64,000 nt of DNA, from the NCBI GenBank assembly GCA_032622095.1, contig CP136064.1, positions 7,681,512-7,745,511 on the forward strand, read 5' to 3'. Positions within the stretch are counted from its first letter, which is position 1; each line of letters starts with the position of its first letter. The translations under genes were made by a program, and so were the position numbers. The notes beneath the pieces are model-generated. The model searched no databases, was not told the origin of the DNA, and saw nothing but the letters and a program-made list of their open reading frames with translations. Below, piece after piece: positions 1 through 13,600 of this stretch. This DNA is from Siphonodentalium dalli (taxonomy: Eukaryota; Mollusca; Scaphopoda; Gadilida; Siphonodentaliidae).

Positions 1-1691
1 GCAGTTACTTTAAGTGTGTTCCCGAAAGTCTGGCAGCCACCAGCAGTTCGTCTTCAGTTAATTTTAAATTTCCTTGCAACCTATACAAAGATCCTCTAAC
101 AGAAATCATGACACGAATATACTGTTCAGCACATTTTCAAAACCTGTGTAGCATTAGTTGGTGTCAATTATAAAAGCAAGTTTATCAAAACAAAACATTT
201 ATTTTGAACAAAATAATATATTAAAGGGGTACTGTACCCTGAATCCGGTTATTTGTAGGACTATCTCCTTGTATACTCAACAGAATATATGCAACAAATG
301 AATGAATTTGAGGCATGTATTAATGCCAAATACACTTATGTGCTCTATGAATGGTGCAAACAACATGGTAAGTATATCGAAAATGAATTTATGACTCCAG
401 TCATATAAATTACCATGTTGTTTGCATCGTTCTCATAGAACACATCAGTGTATTTGGCACTAATCCATGGCTCAAATGCATTAATTTGCTGCATATATTC
501 TCTTGAGTATAAAAGGAGATGGTCCCAGTACCCCAGTACCCCTTTAGATAGCACCCAGCATTTTTAAATGTGTGCAAAAGAAACATGGTGGGTGAAGCAA
601 TGAAGTGTACCAGTAAAATGTTGTTTGAATATTAAGTGTCAAACGAAATGGAAATGTACATTTCTCATGCTGTCAAGAAAATAATAAATGGGCATGCATG
701 TTTATTTGGAACTCATGAATATGTTCCATAAGTCCCAAACAAGGCATAATGGTAAAGCAGGCATGAGATCCACTCTCTTGAAATTAAAATTGCAAGATTC
801 ATGCCTATCAATCCACAACCCATCACACACCTGTGGCTTTTGATACAACTGTCACACTTCATGTCACTTATCACAGGCTTATGTTAGAAACCATGTGTTT
901 TGCACCTAATGATTATCAATATTTATGAGCATTGGCGGTAAAAACAGTAAAAAAAAAAAAAAAAAATTTTTTTTTTTTTTTTTAGAAAATTTTGACTGTT
1001 TCTCAATATATCAATAAAAAGATTAGGGTCGGCGGGTTATTTTTAGGGTCGGTCGATGTACGGAAACATATTATCTTTTTTATTTGGCCTAACAGATACC
1101 TCCTATGGCTATCTCAATACAGAAATATTTACTAGAGATTTAAAATCAGCCATTATGATATCGTATGGTGAAATTCCACCGCTGACTTGTTGGCGCACCC
1201 CCATCAGATGGGGTAGAATCCTACAATGTACTTATATTTTAAACCAACCCTATATGTACACGTAACTCCACCCTCTATGTACATGTGAAGCCACAGTAGA
1301 CCTGAAATGAGCCTTTGACCTGCGCATTGAGGTATTTATTTATCCCGACCCGTATAACAATTGTATGGCTCCCACTTGTCTTGTTTTCCATAGTTTCTAG
1401 AAACTAATTTAGTTAACAAAGAATGCACTGAAATACAGTCACAGTGGGGTTTCTTCCAAAATGTTTTGATTTCATGTTTCTAGGGGGTTGGGTGTTGAAA
1501 ATGAGTATGGGGGGGGGGGCAAACAATGTTTTCTGAGCCCATGGGGATGTGAATCAAGAGGACCCAAAAGCTATTTTATCCTCAGCTCAAAAAAAAAAAA
1601 TGTTGTCCTCCATATTTTTGTTGACATCGAATCACATGGACGATATCGACATCATATCGAATATTTGTAGGGCCCTTATTCTGTTGTGTGT
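1..1691 (+). other. Intron upstream of exon A, mostly unassigned
   Basis: Apart from the palindromic MITE (222-546) and an A/T homopolymer pair near 950-983, I see no exon or RNA gene. TAGGGTCGG repeats at 1024-1052 recall a decayed element also seen near 13160 on the other strand. The exons for the DHX29 N-terminus must lie before position 1. Confidence 0.6.
222..546. mobile_element. Palindromic MITE of about 325 bp
   Basis: Ends are TAAAGGGGTACTG and CAGTACCCCTTTA. The arms remain complementary towards the centre (CAACATGGTAA against TTACCATGTTG), so the whole element folds back on itself. No coding capacity. A single copy in the window, so its family is not assigned. Confidence 0.75.
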
Positions 1692-1873
1692 TACAGTAAT
1701 GCCCTAAGTAATCGACTCCTTAAACACAGCAGTATTATGGGTAACTTTTCAGGATTTAGTCGGAAATATGGCTTGTTGCCATTCATCGGAAAGTTCTCCC
1801 CGAGACTAAATCCTGAAAAGTTACCCATAATACTGCTGTGTTTAAGGAGTCGATTACTTAGGGCATTACTGTA
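1692..1873. mobile_element. TA-type MITE, copy 1
   Basis: TIR TACAGTAATGCCCTAAGTAA, about 75-bp arms around a short centre (GGCTTGTTGCCATTCATCGG). Ends TACAGTA/TACTGTA suggest a TA target as used by Tc1/mariner-like transposases. It lies about 95 bp before exon A. Confidence 0.85.
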
Positions 1874-1968
1874 TGCCAGTGTTATTTTTATTTCTGCTAT
1901 ATTGTATATGTTGGTCTGTTGTGTATGTGATTTACTGTTATTCATTTTTCCCTTATGATTTCATTTAG

Positions 1969-2085
1969 GTTAGTTTGACTTCTGACTTGGAAAAAGAAAT
2001 ATTGAATTTCATACAGGATGAACAGAAAAGAAAATCCAAAGACTACGGTGATCTGTCAAAAAGAATATCTAACAAAAAGCTTCAG
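1969..2085 (+). CDS. DHX29: DHX29 exon A (N-terminal region)
   Basis: 39 codons, phase 0 to phase 0, from VSLTSDLEKE to ISNKKLQ. The acceptor is TTTCATTTAG and the donor CAG|GTATGT. It corresponds to the lysine-rich segment that ends in KKLQ just before the UBA-like helix bundle of DHX29. The last 45 nt of this exon together with 8 nt of intron are the founding unit of the 53-bp array that follows. The exons carrying the start codon were not found in 1-1968. Confidence 0.9.
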
Positions 2086-5000
2086 GTATGTCAGACTACG
2101 GTGATCTGTCAAAAAGAATATCTAGCAAAAAGCTTCAGGTATGTAAGACTACGGTGATCTGTCAAAAAGAATATCTAACAAAAAGCTTCAGGTATGTCAG
2201 ACTACGGTGATCTGTCAAAAAGAATATCTAACAAAAAGCTTCAGGTATGTAAGACTACGGTGATCTGTCAAAAAGAATATCTAGCAAAAAGCTTCAGGTA
2301 TGTCAGACTACGGTGATCTGTCAAAAAGAATATCTAGCAAAAAGCTTCAGGTATGTAAGACTACGGTGATCTGTCAAAAAGAATATCTAACAAAAAGCTT
2401 CAGGTATGTCAGACTACGGTGATCTGTCAAAAAGAATATCTAACAAAAAGCTTCAGGTATGTAAGACTACGGTGATCTGTCAAAAAGAATATCTAACAAA
2501 AAGCTTCAGGTATGTATAACTACGGGGATCTGTCAAAAAGAATATCTAACAAAAAGCTTCAGGTATGTAAGACTACGGTGATCTGTCAAAAAGAATATCT
2601 AGCAAAAAGCTTCAGGTATGTCAGACTACGGTGATCTGTCAAAAAGAATATCTAGCCAAAAGCTTCAGGTATGTAAGACTACGGTGATCTGTCAAAAATA
2701 ATATCTAACAAAAAGCTTCCGGTATGTCAGGCTACGGTGATCTGTCAAAAAGAATATCTAGCAAAAAGCTTCAGGTATGTCAGACTACGGTGATCTGTCA
2801 AAAAGAATATCTAGCAAAAAGCTTCAGGTATGTAAGACTACGGTGATCTGTCAAAAAGAATATCTAACAAAAAGCTTCAGGTATGTAAGACTACGGTGAT
2901 CTGTCAAAAAGAATATCTAGCAAAAAGCTTCAGGTATGTCAGACTACGGTGATCTGTCAAAAAGAATATCTAGCAAAAAGCTTCCGGTATGTAAGACTAC
3001 AGTGATCTGTCAAAAAGAATATCTAGCAAAAAGCTTCAGGTATGTCAGACTACGGTGATCTGTCAAAAAGAATATCTAGCAAAAAGCTTCCGGTATGTCA
3101 GACTATGGTGATCTGTCAAAAAGAATATCTAGCAAAAAGCTTCCGGTATGTCAGACTACGGTGATCTGTCAAAAAGAATATCTAGCAAAAAGCTTCAGGT
3201 ATGTAAGACTACGGTGATCTGTCAAAAAGAATATCTAACAAAAAGCTTCAGGTATGTCAGACTATGGTGATCTGTCAAAAAGAATATCTAGCAAAAAGCT
3301 TCAGGTATGTCAGACTACGGTGATCTGTCAAAAAGAATATCTAGCAAAAAGCTTCAGGTATGTCAGACTACGGTGATCTGTCAAAAAGAATATCTAGCAA
3401 AAAGTTTCAGGTATGTCAGACTACGGTGATCTGTCAAAAAGAATATCTAGCAAAAAGCTTCCGGTATGTAAGACTACAGTGATCTGTCAAAAAGAATATC
3501 TAGCAAAAAGCTTCAGGTATGTAAGACTACGGTGATCTGTCAAAAAGAATATCTAGCAAAAAGCTTCAGGTATGTCAGACTACGGTGATCTGTCAAAAAG
3601 AATATCTAGCAAAAAGCTTCCGGTATGTCAGACTACGGTGATCTGTCAAAAAGAATATCTAACAAAAAACTTCCTCTAATTTTAAAGATGTTCTCCATGA
3701 TTTCATTTGCAAGTATACTTTGTTTACATAAGTATATACTTAACATGTTTCTAGTACAGGCTATCGCTTATCATGTGGTGACTGGTGAATGAAACTCACT
3801 ATTATCAAATACTTACATGTAACTTGTCCTTAAATTTCCGGTTTGGGGCCCACCTTTGTGATTTGTATCTGGAAGTTTGCTGAAATTATAGTTTCCGTAA
3901 CATAAGTTTGCTTTCTTTATATTGTTTGTATGTTTGGTTATTCATAACACTGAAAGGAATCGCTATGTTCGTTCTAATGAACTCACAAACATTATAACCA
4001 TGACATCACCGAGAACTGTGTTGGTATTGAATACATTGTGCTCATTAGTCATTACTGGTTGTTTATGATCCACTTTATTAACATAACAATTACATCAGCC
4101 AATGCCTGAAACAACCAGTGACAGCAGTTACCCTGCACCCGGCCAATAAGCCATATTACGGAATGCTTCCACTGATGTTATTAATATTATGTAATATTAA
4201 TTTATTATAGTCGATTATTGACAATTGATTATCAAAATCAATAATTGTGGCACCTCTACAATATTTCTGATCTTTTTGGTTTCCTAATCACAACCTTGGT
4301 TATTTCATCTACTAAAATTAAATTTTCTTGTTTAATTAGCACCTAGTTTTCCAAAAATAGTCACATTATCGGGGGGAAATGTATTCCAGAGTATTCTATC
4401 TTAACCCTTTACCCAACAAACCGGCCAAAACCGGCCAAATAAAGCTTCAACAGCCTAAAATATCTTCGGTCTGTCTCAATAGAACCATACAAATATGGAT
4501 ATCATTGGAACCGGCTCCTTGACCACATTGTGATGGTTACAGTTATGCCCATATATAAGAGAATGCATTGGCCTAAAAAAATCTTTTTTTTAACACTTTT
4601 GACCATTTTTTCTTACATTCTTTAACAATTTTATAATTTTTAATGTGTTAAGCCAATGCATTCTCTTATATATGCGAGGCGACCTATGGTCGACTCGCAA
4701 TTATAAGAGAATGCATTGGCACAGGGCCGTTCTGTTGGGTAAAGGGTTAATCTAATTTTATCTTATCCAGGATATGTATGATTGTTTGTCTGACGTCGGA
4801 TTTGAACATAAGCAAATTGAATCTGCCATGCTCAATACAGTCAAATATGGAGGTGATATAAAGGATGCCCTGGACTGGCTCTGCCTCAATCTAGCAGATG
4901 GTTAGTCTTAGACAAGTACAGTAATGCCCTAAGTAATCGACCTCTTAACCAAAGCAGAATTATGGGTAACTTTTCAGGATTTAGTCGGAAATATGGCTTG

Positions 5001-8000
5001 TTGCCATTCATCGGAAAGTTCTCGGCGAGAGCTTTCCGATGAATGCCAACAAGCCATATTTCCGACTAAATCCTGAAAAGTTACCCATAATTCTGCTTTG
5101 GTTAAGAGGTCGATTACTTAGGGCATTACTGTACTGATTCAATTCAAGTCTGAGTTTAGTGTGCCTGTCATTTGCAGAATGAGGTCCACCGATGGTGAAT
5201 TTAGTGATGCTATCCCGGCGATAATCCCGCATAGCGGGCTGGCATTACCAAATACACCCTCTGGGGGACCTCATTCTGCATGTCCTCATCTGCTATGGGA
5301 GACATATTTAGACTTAAATGGTGATCATCGATGCTGCAATGTGTCATCTGCAAATGTTGGGATAATATCCGATATAATGAAACTAAACTAAAAAGAAATA
5401 GAATCTGTGAAGAATTAAATTTATGATAAAGAAACTTTCCGGAGAATATGTGTTGTCTGCCAATTTGGGGATATAGAGAAACCAAACTAAAAAATGGAAT
5501 AATATCTATTTGAAGAATTTTCTATAGAAATTTGATAATAAAGAAACTTTCCAGAGAAGATGAGGCCTAAGCAGAATGAGGTCCCCAGAATGTGAATTTA
5601 GTGATGCTTGCCCGCTATGTGGGATAGTGTCACTATATTCACCTTCTGGGGGACCTCATTCTGCAAATGACAGGCACACTAAACTCAGGCTTGATTAAAC
5701 CCTAATAATGCAAAAGATACAAAGTTGATATGTGAATTCATAAAAGCATGCATGGAATGAGATAACCTACTCCTCAATACCATTAATTCAAGGAAAAACA
5801 CTTTTTTCTAGGCTTGCCACGATTATTTGATTTATCGACTAACCTTCGACAGGTGTGGTAGTCGAGGGTTATTTACTTTCGTCGACTAATCACCCAAGGG
5901 GGGGGGGGGTGTGTGTATGTATGGTTGTTTATTTAAACAGTACTATGTTCAAATGCCATTCCTGGAAGTAAAAGTAAACAGTGTATGTAGCACAATTTAC
6001 CACCCGACAGCCTGTTCTCTCGCCACTTCTGATGCGGCTTCCTTTGATCCATTGATGTCACAGCCGAAGTTTGGCGGTCATCTTCAAAGAGTTCGGTGTG
6101 TGACATGTTCTCAGTCAGTCAGTGGCGGGCCAGCGGCATCCTTTGCTTTTATGCCGTGTCACGGCCTTGTCATTGTTTATAAATTATGTTTAACTGTGAA
6201 TTTATGTTCCCATGGATTGGTAATTAGCGATCATTATATCCATAATGAACGACGTGCATCGGAATGCATCTATATTTCATTTTTCAAATCTCATACTGTA
6301 AAACGTTCACCATTATTGACAAAGTCATGGAATGTACAAAGTTACTGGACAGTTATCAGTAACAAGTTTGTGTCGTCACTTATTAGTGCTACATGCATTA
6401 AATTCTCCAAAGTGGTAACCACCTGCACGCACTTTGAATAACAAAACTAAAAGTACAGCAGACACCTAAGCCCGCGAAATCAAATTAAGTGCTATACATG
6501 TATATATGTCAGGTGAAGCAATCGATACACAATTGTATTCTCTTCAAAACTAACTATAGTCCGTTTCAAAAAGTATGCGACAGTTCCACACGCTTTCAGT
6601 GGCACCGCGATGCGTGTTCACAGGGAACATTGATTGACTGGACAGATATTTTTTAATTTCTCTTCTGCGGGAATAGCAGGAGGACGTTTACCTGCCGTGC
6701 AAATTTCAGTTTAGGTGGCCAATGAGGGGCGGGAGGCTCAGAATGACAAGCCTGCTGACTGACAGTTTATAACTGTGTTCAGTCTGGACGTAACGTAGTC
6801 ATTGTAATTTTGCATTTATCACGTGTTTACCTGGGTGTAATATGGGCCGCATATATGAATGATTAATCGACTAATGGACACTAACTGTTGATTATAACGG
6901 TCGATTAGTCGATTATGAAAACTCATAGTCGTGGCAACCCTACTTTTTTCTTTCTTTTATCTTCAAAAAAACATACATATACATGTAACAATTGATCTTT
7001 TTTTTTTTTTTGTAATAAATGTTTGTTTATGTTACAGCAGAAACCAAAATTCATTGGTATTGCTGAATCAAAACTTGAAACTTGAAACAATCATAGACTT
7101 TACTGATTTAATGATCCTTGAGGGTCCCTAATAGAATACCTGATTTTTCTGTCTACACTTGTTTAATAACACACGTTGATTTTAGAAACAACCGATTCTC
7201 AGGTTGATTATGGTAATACATTGATGGTACAGTATTCACATTTAATTTACCAAGTAATTTTTACTGGCAAAGATTATCCTTATTAGGAGAGAAAGCAGTC
7301 TAGTGCATCGGGTAACTAGAACTAGGACCCTACAAATATTTGAGATTCAATGTCGCCGGTATTATTCAGTGTTGACACCGAATCGGACCTCTGATTTGAA
7401 TATTTTCGAACATCCAGTTTATCCTGATCATTGTCACGATTTTACCCAACAAACCGGCCAAAACCGGCCAAAACCGGCCAAATAAAGCTTCAACAGCCTA
7501 AAATATCTTCGGTCTGTCTCAATAGAACCATACAAATATGGATATCATTGGAACCGGCTCCTTGACCACATTGTGATAGTTACAGTTATGCTCTGTGCCA
7601 ATGCATTCTCTTATATATGCAAGTCGACCATAGGTCGCCTCGCATATATAAGAGAATGCATTGGCCTAAAAAAAAAATTTTTTAACACTTTTTACCATTT
7701 TTCTTACATTCTTTAACAATTTTATAATTTTTAATGTGTTAAGCCAATGCATTCTCTTATATATGAGAGGCGACCTATGGTCGACTCGCATATATAAGAG
7801 AATGCATTGGCACAGGGCCCTTCTGTTGGGTAAAGGGTTAACACAGGATGATGATGAAACTGGCATGATGCATCTGCAAAATTTGTCATGACTTATTATG
7901 TCAAAGCGCGCACAATAGTTGCATCCAATGGGCCTAGTAGTTTATGATAATCGATTAATTACTTGTTAATTGCATTATTTGGATGGATATAGGCCTGATA

Positions 8001-10632
8001 CATGAACATGTATATGTCGCGATAACTCATTTTGTCAGAGTAAATGTTTTATGTTTTTTTATTTTAGAGTTTTTCACTCTTTCTCGGCACATTGAAGATA
8101 TGCAACATATTTAGTGAATATGCACTTTGTATCATATTGGTGTAATCAATTCCTCCAATAGTTTGTAGTATAGGGATATAAAACCCATAAATTCTTCAAA
8201 CCTGCCACCTTCGTCGGGGACATTTTATTATTTAGTTTCATTACCAAAACTTAATTTTAATGTACAATTTGTACATGTATATAAATTATACAACTGGAGA
8301 TTTGCATATGCTATGCTATCTTTCAAAATACTTTATACACTGAAATTTCACTGCCGTCATAATTATAGGAACAAAATTGCGATAAAATTTGAGAACCTAC
8401 CCAATGTACAAGCAGCTACATGTAGTCAATTTGAATCGAGCCTCCTGATTCGATATCAGATTTCAAATATGTGGAAAAGTTCCGATTTGCAAGGCCCTAA
8501 TCGAAGGTGAAAAAGCAGTCTAGTGCAACTGGTAGAGAGAAACTATTGACCTTCTTTAATTGGGCTGAGAAATATATCTCTTTGCCTTTTAGATAAACTT
8601 CCCACTGGTTTCTCAAACACACTGCAACAGTATGAAGAGAAGGACAGAGAGAAGTTTGATCACAATCTGCAGCAGAATTTGACAACCGTCACCGAGCAGG
8701 TCGCTATACCACAGGTAAGATTTCAATGCAAACAGATAAATTTTACTCTCCATTTTATTTGTTTCCGTCATTCCGTCGGAGGAATATAGTAATGACCCTC
8801 GTCCGTGTGTGCGTCCAGAACTTTGTCCGAGCCTGTATTCTGTCATTTTATGGTAAATTTTTTTTAAACTTTGCACATATATCCATGAGCATGGGGACCT
8901 CACCTGCAATTTTGAGTTCAGTCCGACTCAATTTGATGGAGTTATTTCCCTTTTCAACATAGAATTGTACATCCTGGGACATATCTTTTGTCCAGGCCTG
9001 TATTCCGTCATTTTCCAGTCAATTGTTTTAGACTTGGCACAGATGTCATCCAGCATGGAACCGGCGCACCTGCAATTTTAGAGTTCACTCAGACTCAATT
9101 TGATGGAGTTATTGCCCTTTTCAACATAGAATTTGTACATCCTGGGACATATCTTTTGTCCAGGCCTGTATTCCGTCATTTTCCAGTCAATTGTTTTTTA
9201 GACTTGGCACAGATGTCATCCAGCATGGAACCGGCTCACCTGCAATTTTGAGTTCAGTCAGAGTCATTTTGTCGGAGTTATTGTCAATTTTCGACATGGA
9301 AATGTTTTATGTTTTTTATTTTAGATTTATTGACAGTTTCTCGACACATTGAGGATGTGCAACATATTTAGTGAATATGCACTTTGTATCATATTGGTGC
9401 AGCTTTGTATCGTATTGGTGTAATCAATTCCTCCTACAGTTTGTAGTATAGGGATTAGAAACCCATACATCCTTCAAACCTGCCTCCTTCATCAGGGGAC
9501 ATTTTGGTCAACGACCTTTTATTATACTAGAAGTTGCTTTTTCGGCATTTGAGAATAAATTTTTCACTTCACATATATATGGACCTTGCATTAAATACAA
9601 ATATTCCCGTGCTGATCCCATAGTAAAGTCATGCAACCCAGTAAGGCAATAATTGTGATAAAAAATAATAAACTGATATGTGACCCGCCATATCAAATCC
9701 AGTTGTAAGTCGGGATTTTTTTCACCCTGTGCCAATGCATTCTCTTATATATGCGAGTCGACCATAGGTCGCCTCGCATATATAAGAGAATGCATTGGCC
9801 TAACAATTTTTTACAATTTTAATAATTTTTTCTTGTATTCTTTAACAATTTTATAATTTCACCCATACAGAGCCCCAGACAAACATGAGCAGACGACACT
9901 CTTCTGTATGCTTCTATATATGTGTGGGGCTCCCTGCAGGGTAATGGATGTTTTTTATTTTATGTCCTAAAAATTGTAAGAAACATTTATTTAAAAAAAA
10001 TGATAAAAAATTGTTAGGCCAATGCATTCTGTTATATATGCGAGGCGACCTATGGTCGACTCGCATATATAAGAGAATGCATTGGCACAGGGTAAAAAAA
10101 ATCCCGACTTACGACTGGATTTGATATGGCGGGTCACATATGGTCGACCGATCATCCGAAAATGCAGCATCAGAATACACAGCGCATGGCCTGTTGATAC
10201 AAAGTATGTAGCGTGTTCTGCTTGTGTATATCATGTATAACCATGTGTAAAATACACAGGCTACTGGTATCTGCTGAAATACATTTCCCATTTGTTGTCT
10301 ATTTGCAATGCTGCTATTCTATACTAAAAACTAGGTGATACCCATGATTGTTTTATTACCTACTTAATGCGATGTGGGTGCTGAATCGACTGTGAACCAG
10401 TTACATGTCAGTACATTTTCCATGCTATAATGGACCAAACAATCTTTGATCAGCATCCTTGGCATGGTAATGAAGCCAATATAAGGCCACTGTTTTTTTA
10501 TTATTTGGTTCGCGGATCTGCCGAGTCGTTTTTAAAAAAAATAAATAAAATTGTGTTCCGAACTTTTTATGTTTACCCATACCATAGTATGGTAAACATA
10601 GTGTCGTTGCCCGGATTGACCACTCGTCGTTC

Positions 10633-10686
<54 letters not shown>

Positions 10687-13600
10687 CTGTCTGTCTGTCC
10701 GTCCGTAGACACTTTACGAGTAATGCGATAACTCAAACATTTTTTATCCGATCGAAACCAAATTTTGTATATGGGTTTCTCAGCCCAAAATACAGATCGA
10801 GTTCGAATTTAAATAATAAAAAAAATTGACGCTTTCATTTATTTTAGTTTTTTACGATTAATTAGGTGTGATATCCTGTTTTGAAAATATGAAGATTTTA
10901 TTGCAATAGTTTCATGTAATATAATGATATCAATAAATGACCATGTGATCATCCAACATCCAGAGTATATGAGAGGATTTTTATAGATGTTGTCATTGCA
11001 AGTGAAATCTGTTATGAAATGAGTGATGACATATGATACAGAGCTCTGGTGGGTCAAGCAAGATAAACAACACTGGTGGTTGGCTGTTTGTTTATTCTAA
11101 CTGTCAAATTGATTAATGGCAGCACAAGACTGGTGTTTTTCCTATTCTTGAAATTTCATTACAGGGTGAGATAAGGGCACCCCTCACCTATATAAGTGTC
11201 TTCTAAATTCCATTAATTTGCTTCAAAAATAATTAACCCTTTCCAAGGTTTCCATAGACACATGCTATAATGTACATGGACTCTTCCTCATATCTCTTAA
11301 TATCTATTGGGTATCTTGGCACACTATTCACTTCTATCAATTTTGGTATTGACTGATTAATTGATTTTTGAAAAATATATTAACCCTTCAGACACGTGCT
11401 TTCAATTTGAAATTAAAACAACAGCTGATAGCCAATATGATTTATCTATGCAATGGGAAGATAAATATACATGACTATTGTAAGTGATGACTTGTTTTGA
11501 AAATCAATATGGTAGATGTTAGTATTTCCAGGAACCTTATTTTCCCATTTGTTCACATTTTCATGGTTGATTGAATTTTAGGGGCCACAGAGCACTTAGA
11601 AGATTAACATTGAAGGTTGTGGGTTTTAGTGCCCAAGCTACTTGTAAAACATTGTAATGTGTGAAACCATTCAAATGAGGGCTAACTTACTTTCTTTTAT
11701 ATGAACGATTTAGTGGTCATAGGGGCCAGCATCCCCATCATATTATGTCTGTATAACATTATATAGATAATACTTTTGAATTGTATAAACTACATATATT
11801 TTTGAAAACCATACACCCCTGTTATGAAACACTTAATCTTATTTAATACACAGGTCAGATCTGATCTTATATCTGTCCATGTTTGATAAACAAAATAACT
11901 GGGGAGAATGGGGGAAGGGGGGGGAGTAATTAAAGTACCATTTAAATACGAGATGGAATCCCCTACATATATGTCGTTCTAAGCAGTCAACAATTATAAT
12001 TTCTCTTTAGAAGTGAATAATAAATTTTGAATATCTGGCATGTCAAAAGTGGCAAAGTTAGGGATTTATCACTTTTGCTTCCAGTGAGTTAACTTAAACT
12101 CCTAAACATGTCCTCCGAAATCACTAAACCATTGGATCTCACAGTGAGAGGTCCTTGTGTGAATAGGGACAGAGTTATGAGATTTAAAACTACTCCTCCC
12201 CAACCCAAATACTTTAACCTTTTCTTAAGACAAATTATTTGAGCTTTTGATTTCAAGTTGGGTACTGATATATGGATTAATTCCTGTGATCATATCTTTG
12301 ACAAATTATCAGTTATGGCTAGTCGCTATCGCCAAGGTATGGGTTAAACATCTGCCGATCGTGATCGGCCTCTCGTTTTTTATTGCCGCCGACCCGTTTT
12401 TTCCGCACTCAAAATTTAATTTTATTATAAAAAATGAAAAAAGATCGCTTTGTGTACCATTTGTAGGAACGGATTAATTTTGGCGACGTTTTGCATCCGT
12501 GTTTTCTGCATCACTTCCGCTACTATGTAATCTAGTAACAACGCTAGGCTACTTTCGTTTTTTCGAAATGGCGAAAGAATATCTGTGTGCAGTTGTCATT
12601 TCGGAAAACAAGACCATATTATAAAGTCCCATATGATCTTGTTGACTTCAATCATATCACCTCTCTTAACTTTAACCACATAAGAACTGTTTGAATAGTT
12701 TGTCCTTAAATGGTAAGTTCCAAAAAGTTTGTATCATGCTCACGCTTGTTGAGTTGACGATTTTATTTGACATTTATAGCAAAGTATATTTTACATATTT
12801 ATATACACATTTGATATAATATAGTGCCACATAGATGTAATATAAATTCACATATATATTACACCTCTATGGCACTATATTATATTAAATTCATATAGTA
12901 TGTAAATGTATATACTGTATAATGTCAAATAAAATCAACATCTAGTTTTGTGTTTTTGTTTTCGCTATGTTATGTTTAAAGAGTATTAAAGGTGATTACA
13001 AACATATATCAACCTTGTTTTTCTAGTCAGATCAAGTATCTTGCTGTATATTGAGATGCCAATAATAGATGTAAGATAATAGATATGATACAAAGTTATT
13101 TTCAGACCATTTTCCTTTTATTTGAAAATTTGAATATTTGAGTGTTTTCCATTTTTTTTTTTCCGACCGACCGACCCAACTTTTCCAGAAAAAATTCCGC
13201 TTACCAACTAATAAAAAAACAGTGGCCTAATGATCAAGCATACATAAATATTTGATATTGGAATTCTTTGGAATCGACCGTTATAATCAACGGTTAGTCG
13301 ATTAATCGTTCATATATGCGGCCCATATTACACCCAGGTAAACACGTGATAACTGCTAAATTACAATGACTTCTTTACATCCAGACTGAACACAGTTGTA
13401 AACTGTCAGTCAGCAGGCTTGTCATTCTGAGTCCCCCGCCTGTCATCGGCCACCTAAACTCAAATTTGCGTGGCAGGTAAACGTCCTCCTCATCGCTATT
13501 CCCGCGGATTAGGGCTTCACGGTTTTTCGGTATTTAGTCATACCGCGGTTTTGTTTTTACTACCGTGTAGTCAGTATTGGATTTCTTGAATAGTCGGTAT

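Larger units (their letters stand above)
6951..8592 (+). other. Intron B-C, remaining sequence
   Basis: Besides the MITE at 7438-7841 and the dispersed repeat at 8012-8235, short pieces around 7290 and 8510 resemble each other (AGCAGTCTAGTGCA). No gene is seen. Confidence 0.5.
10142..13271 (+). other. Intron C-D, first part
   Basis: Contains a (GTCT)n tract, a 185-bp palindrome (12753-12938) and pieces of an element ending GGCCACTGTTTTTTTATT (10485 on +, 13220 on -). 10810-12240 shows nothing recognisable. Short open frames there lack support. Confidence 0.5.

Noticed and set aside
2041-3675. CRISPR-like direct repeat array
   Set aside because: Units are contiguous with no variable spacers, the host gene is eukaryotic, and the unit derives from exon A.
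5911-6441. 176-codon frame as a gene inside the hAT element
   Set aside because: No recognisable domain; the homologous stretch in the second copy does not keep the frame; low-quality composition.
10425-10736. Frame with an RQTD repeat on the minus strand
   Set aside because: Translation of the (GTCT)n microsatellite.
12247-12477. 76-codon frame as an exon
   Set aside because: No similarity to DHX29 or another family, and no splice or codon support.
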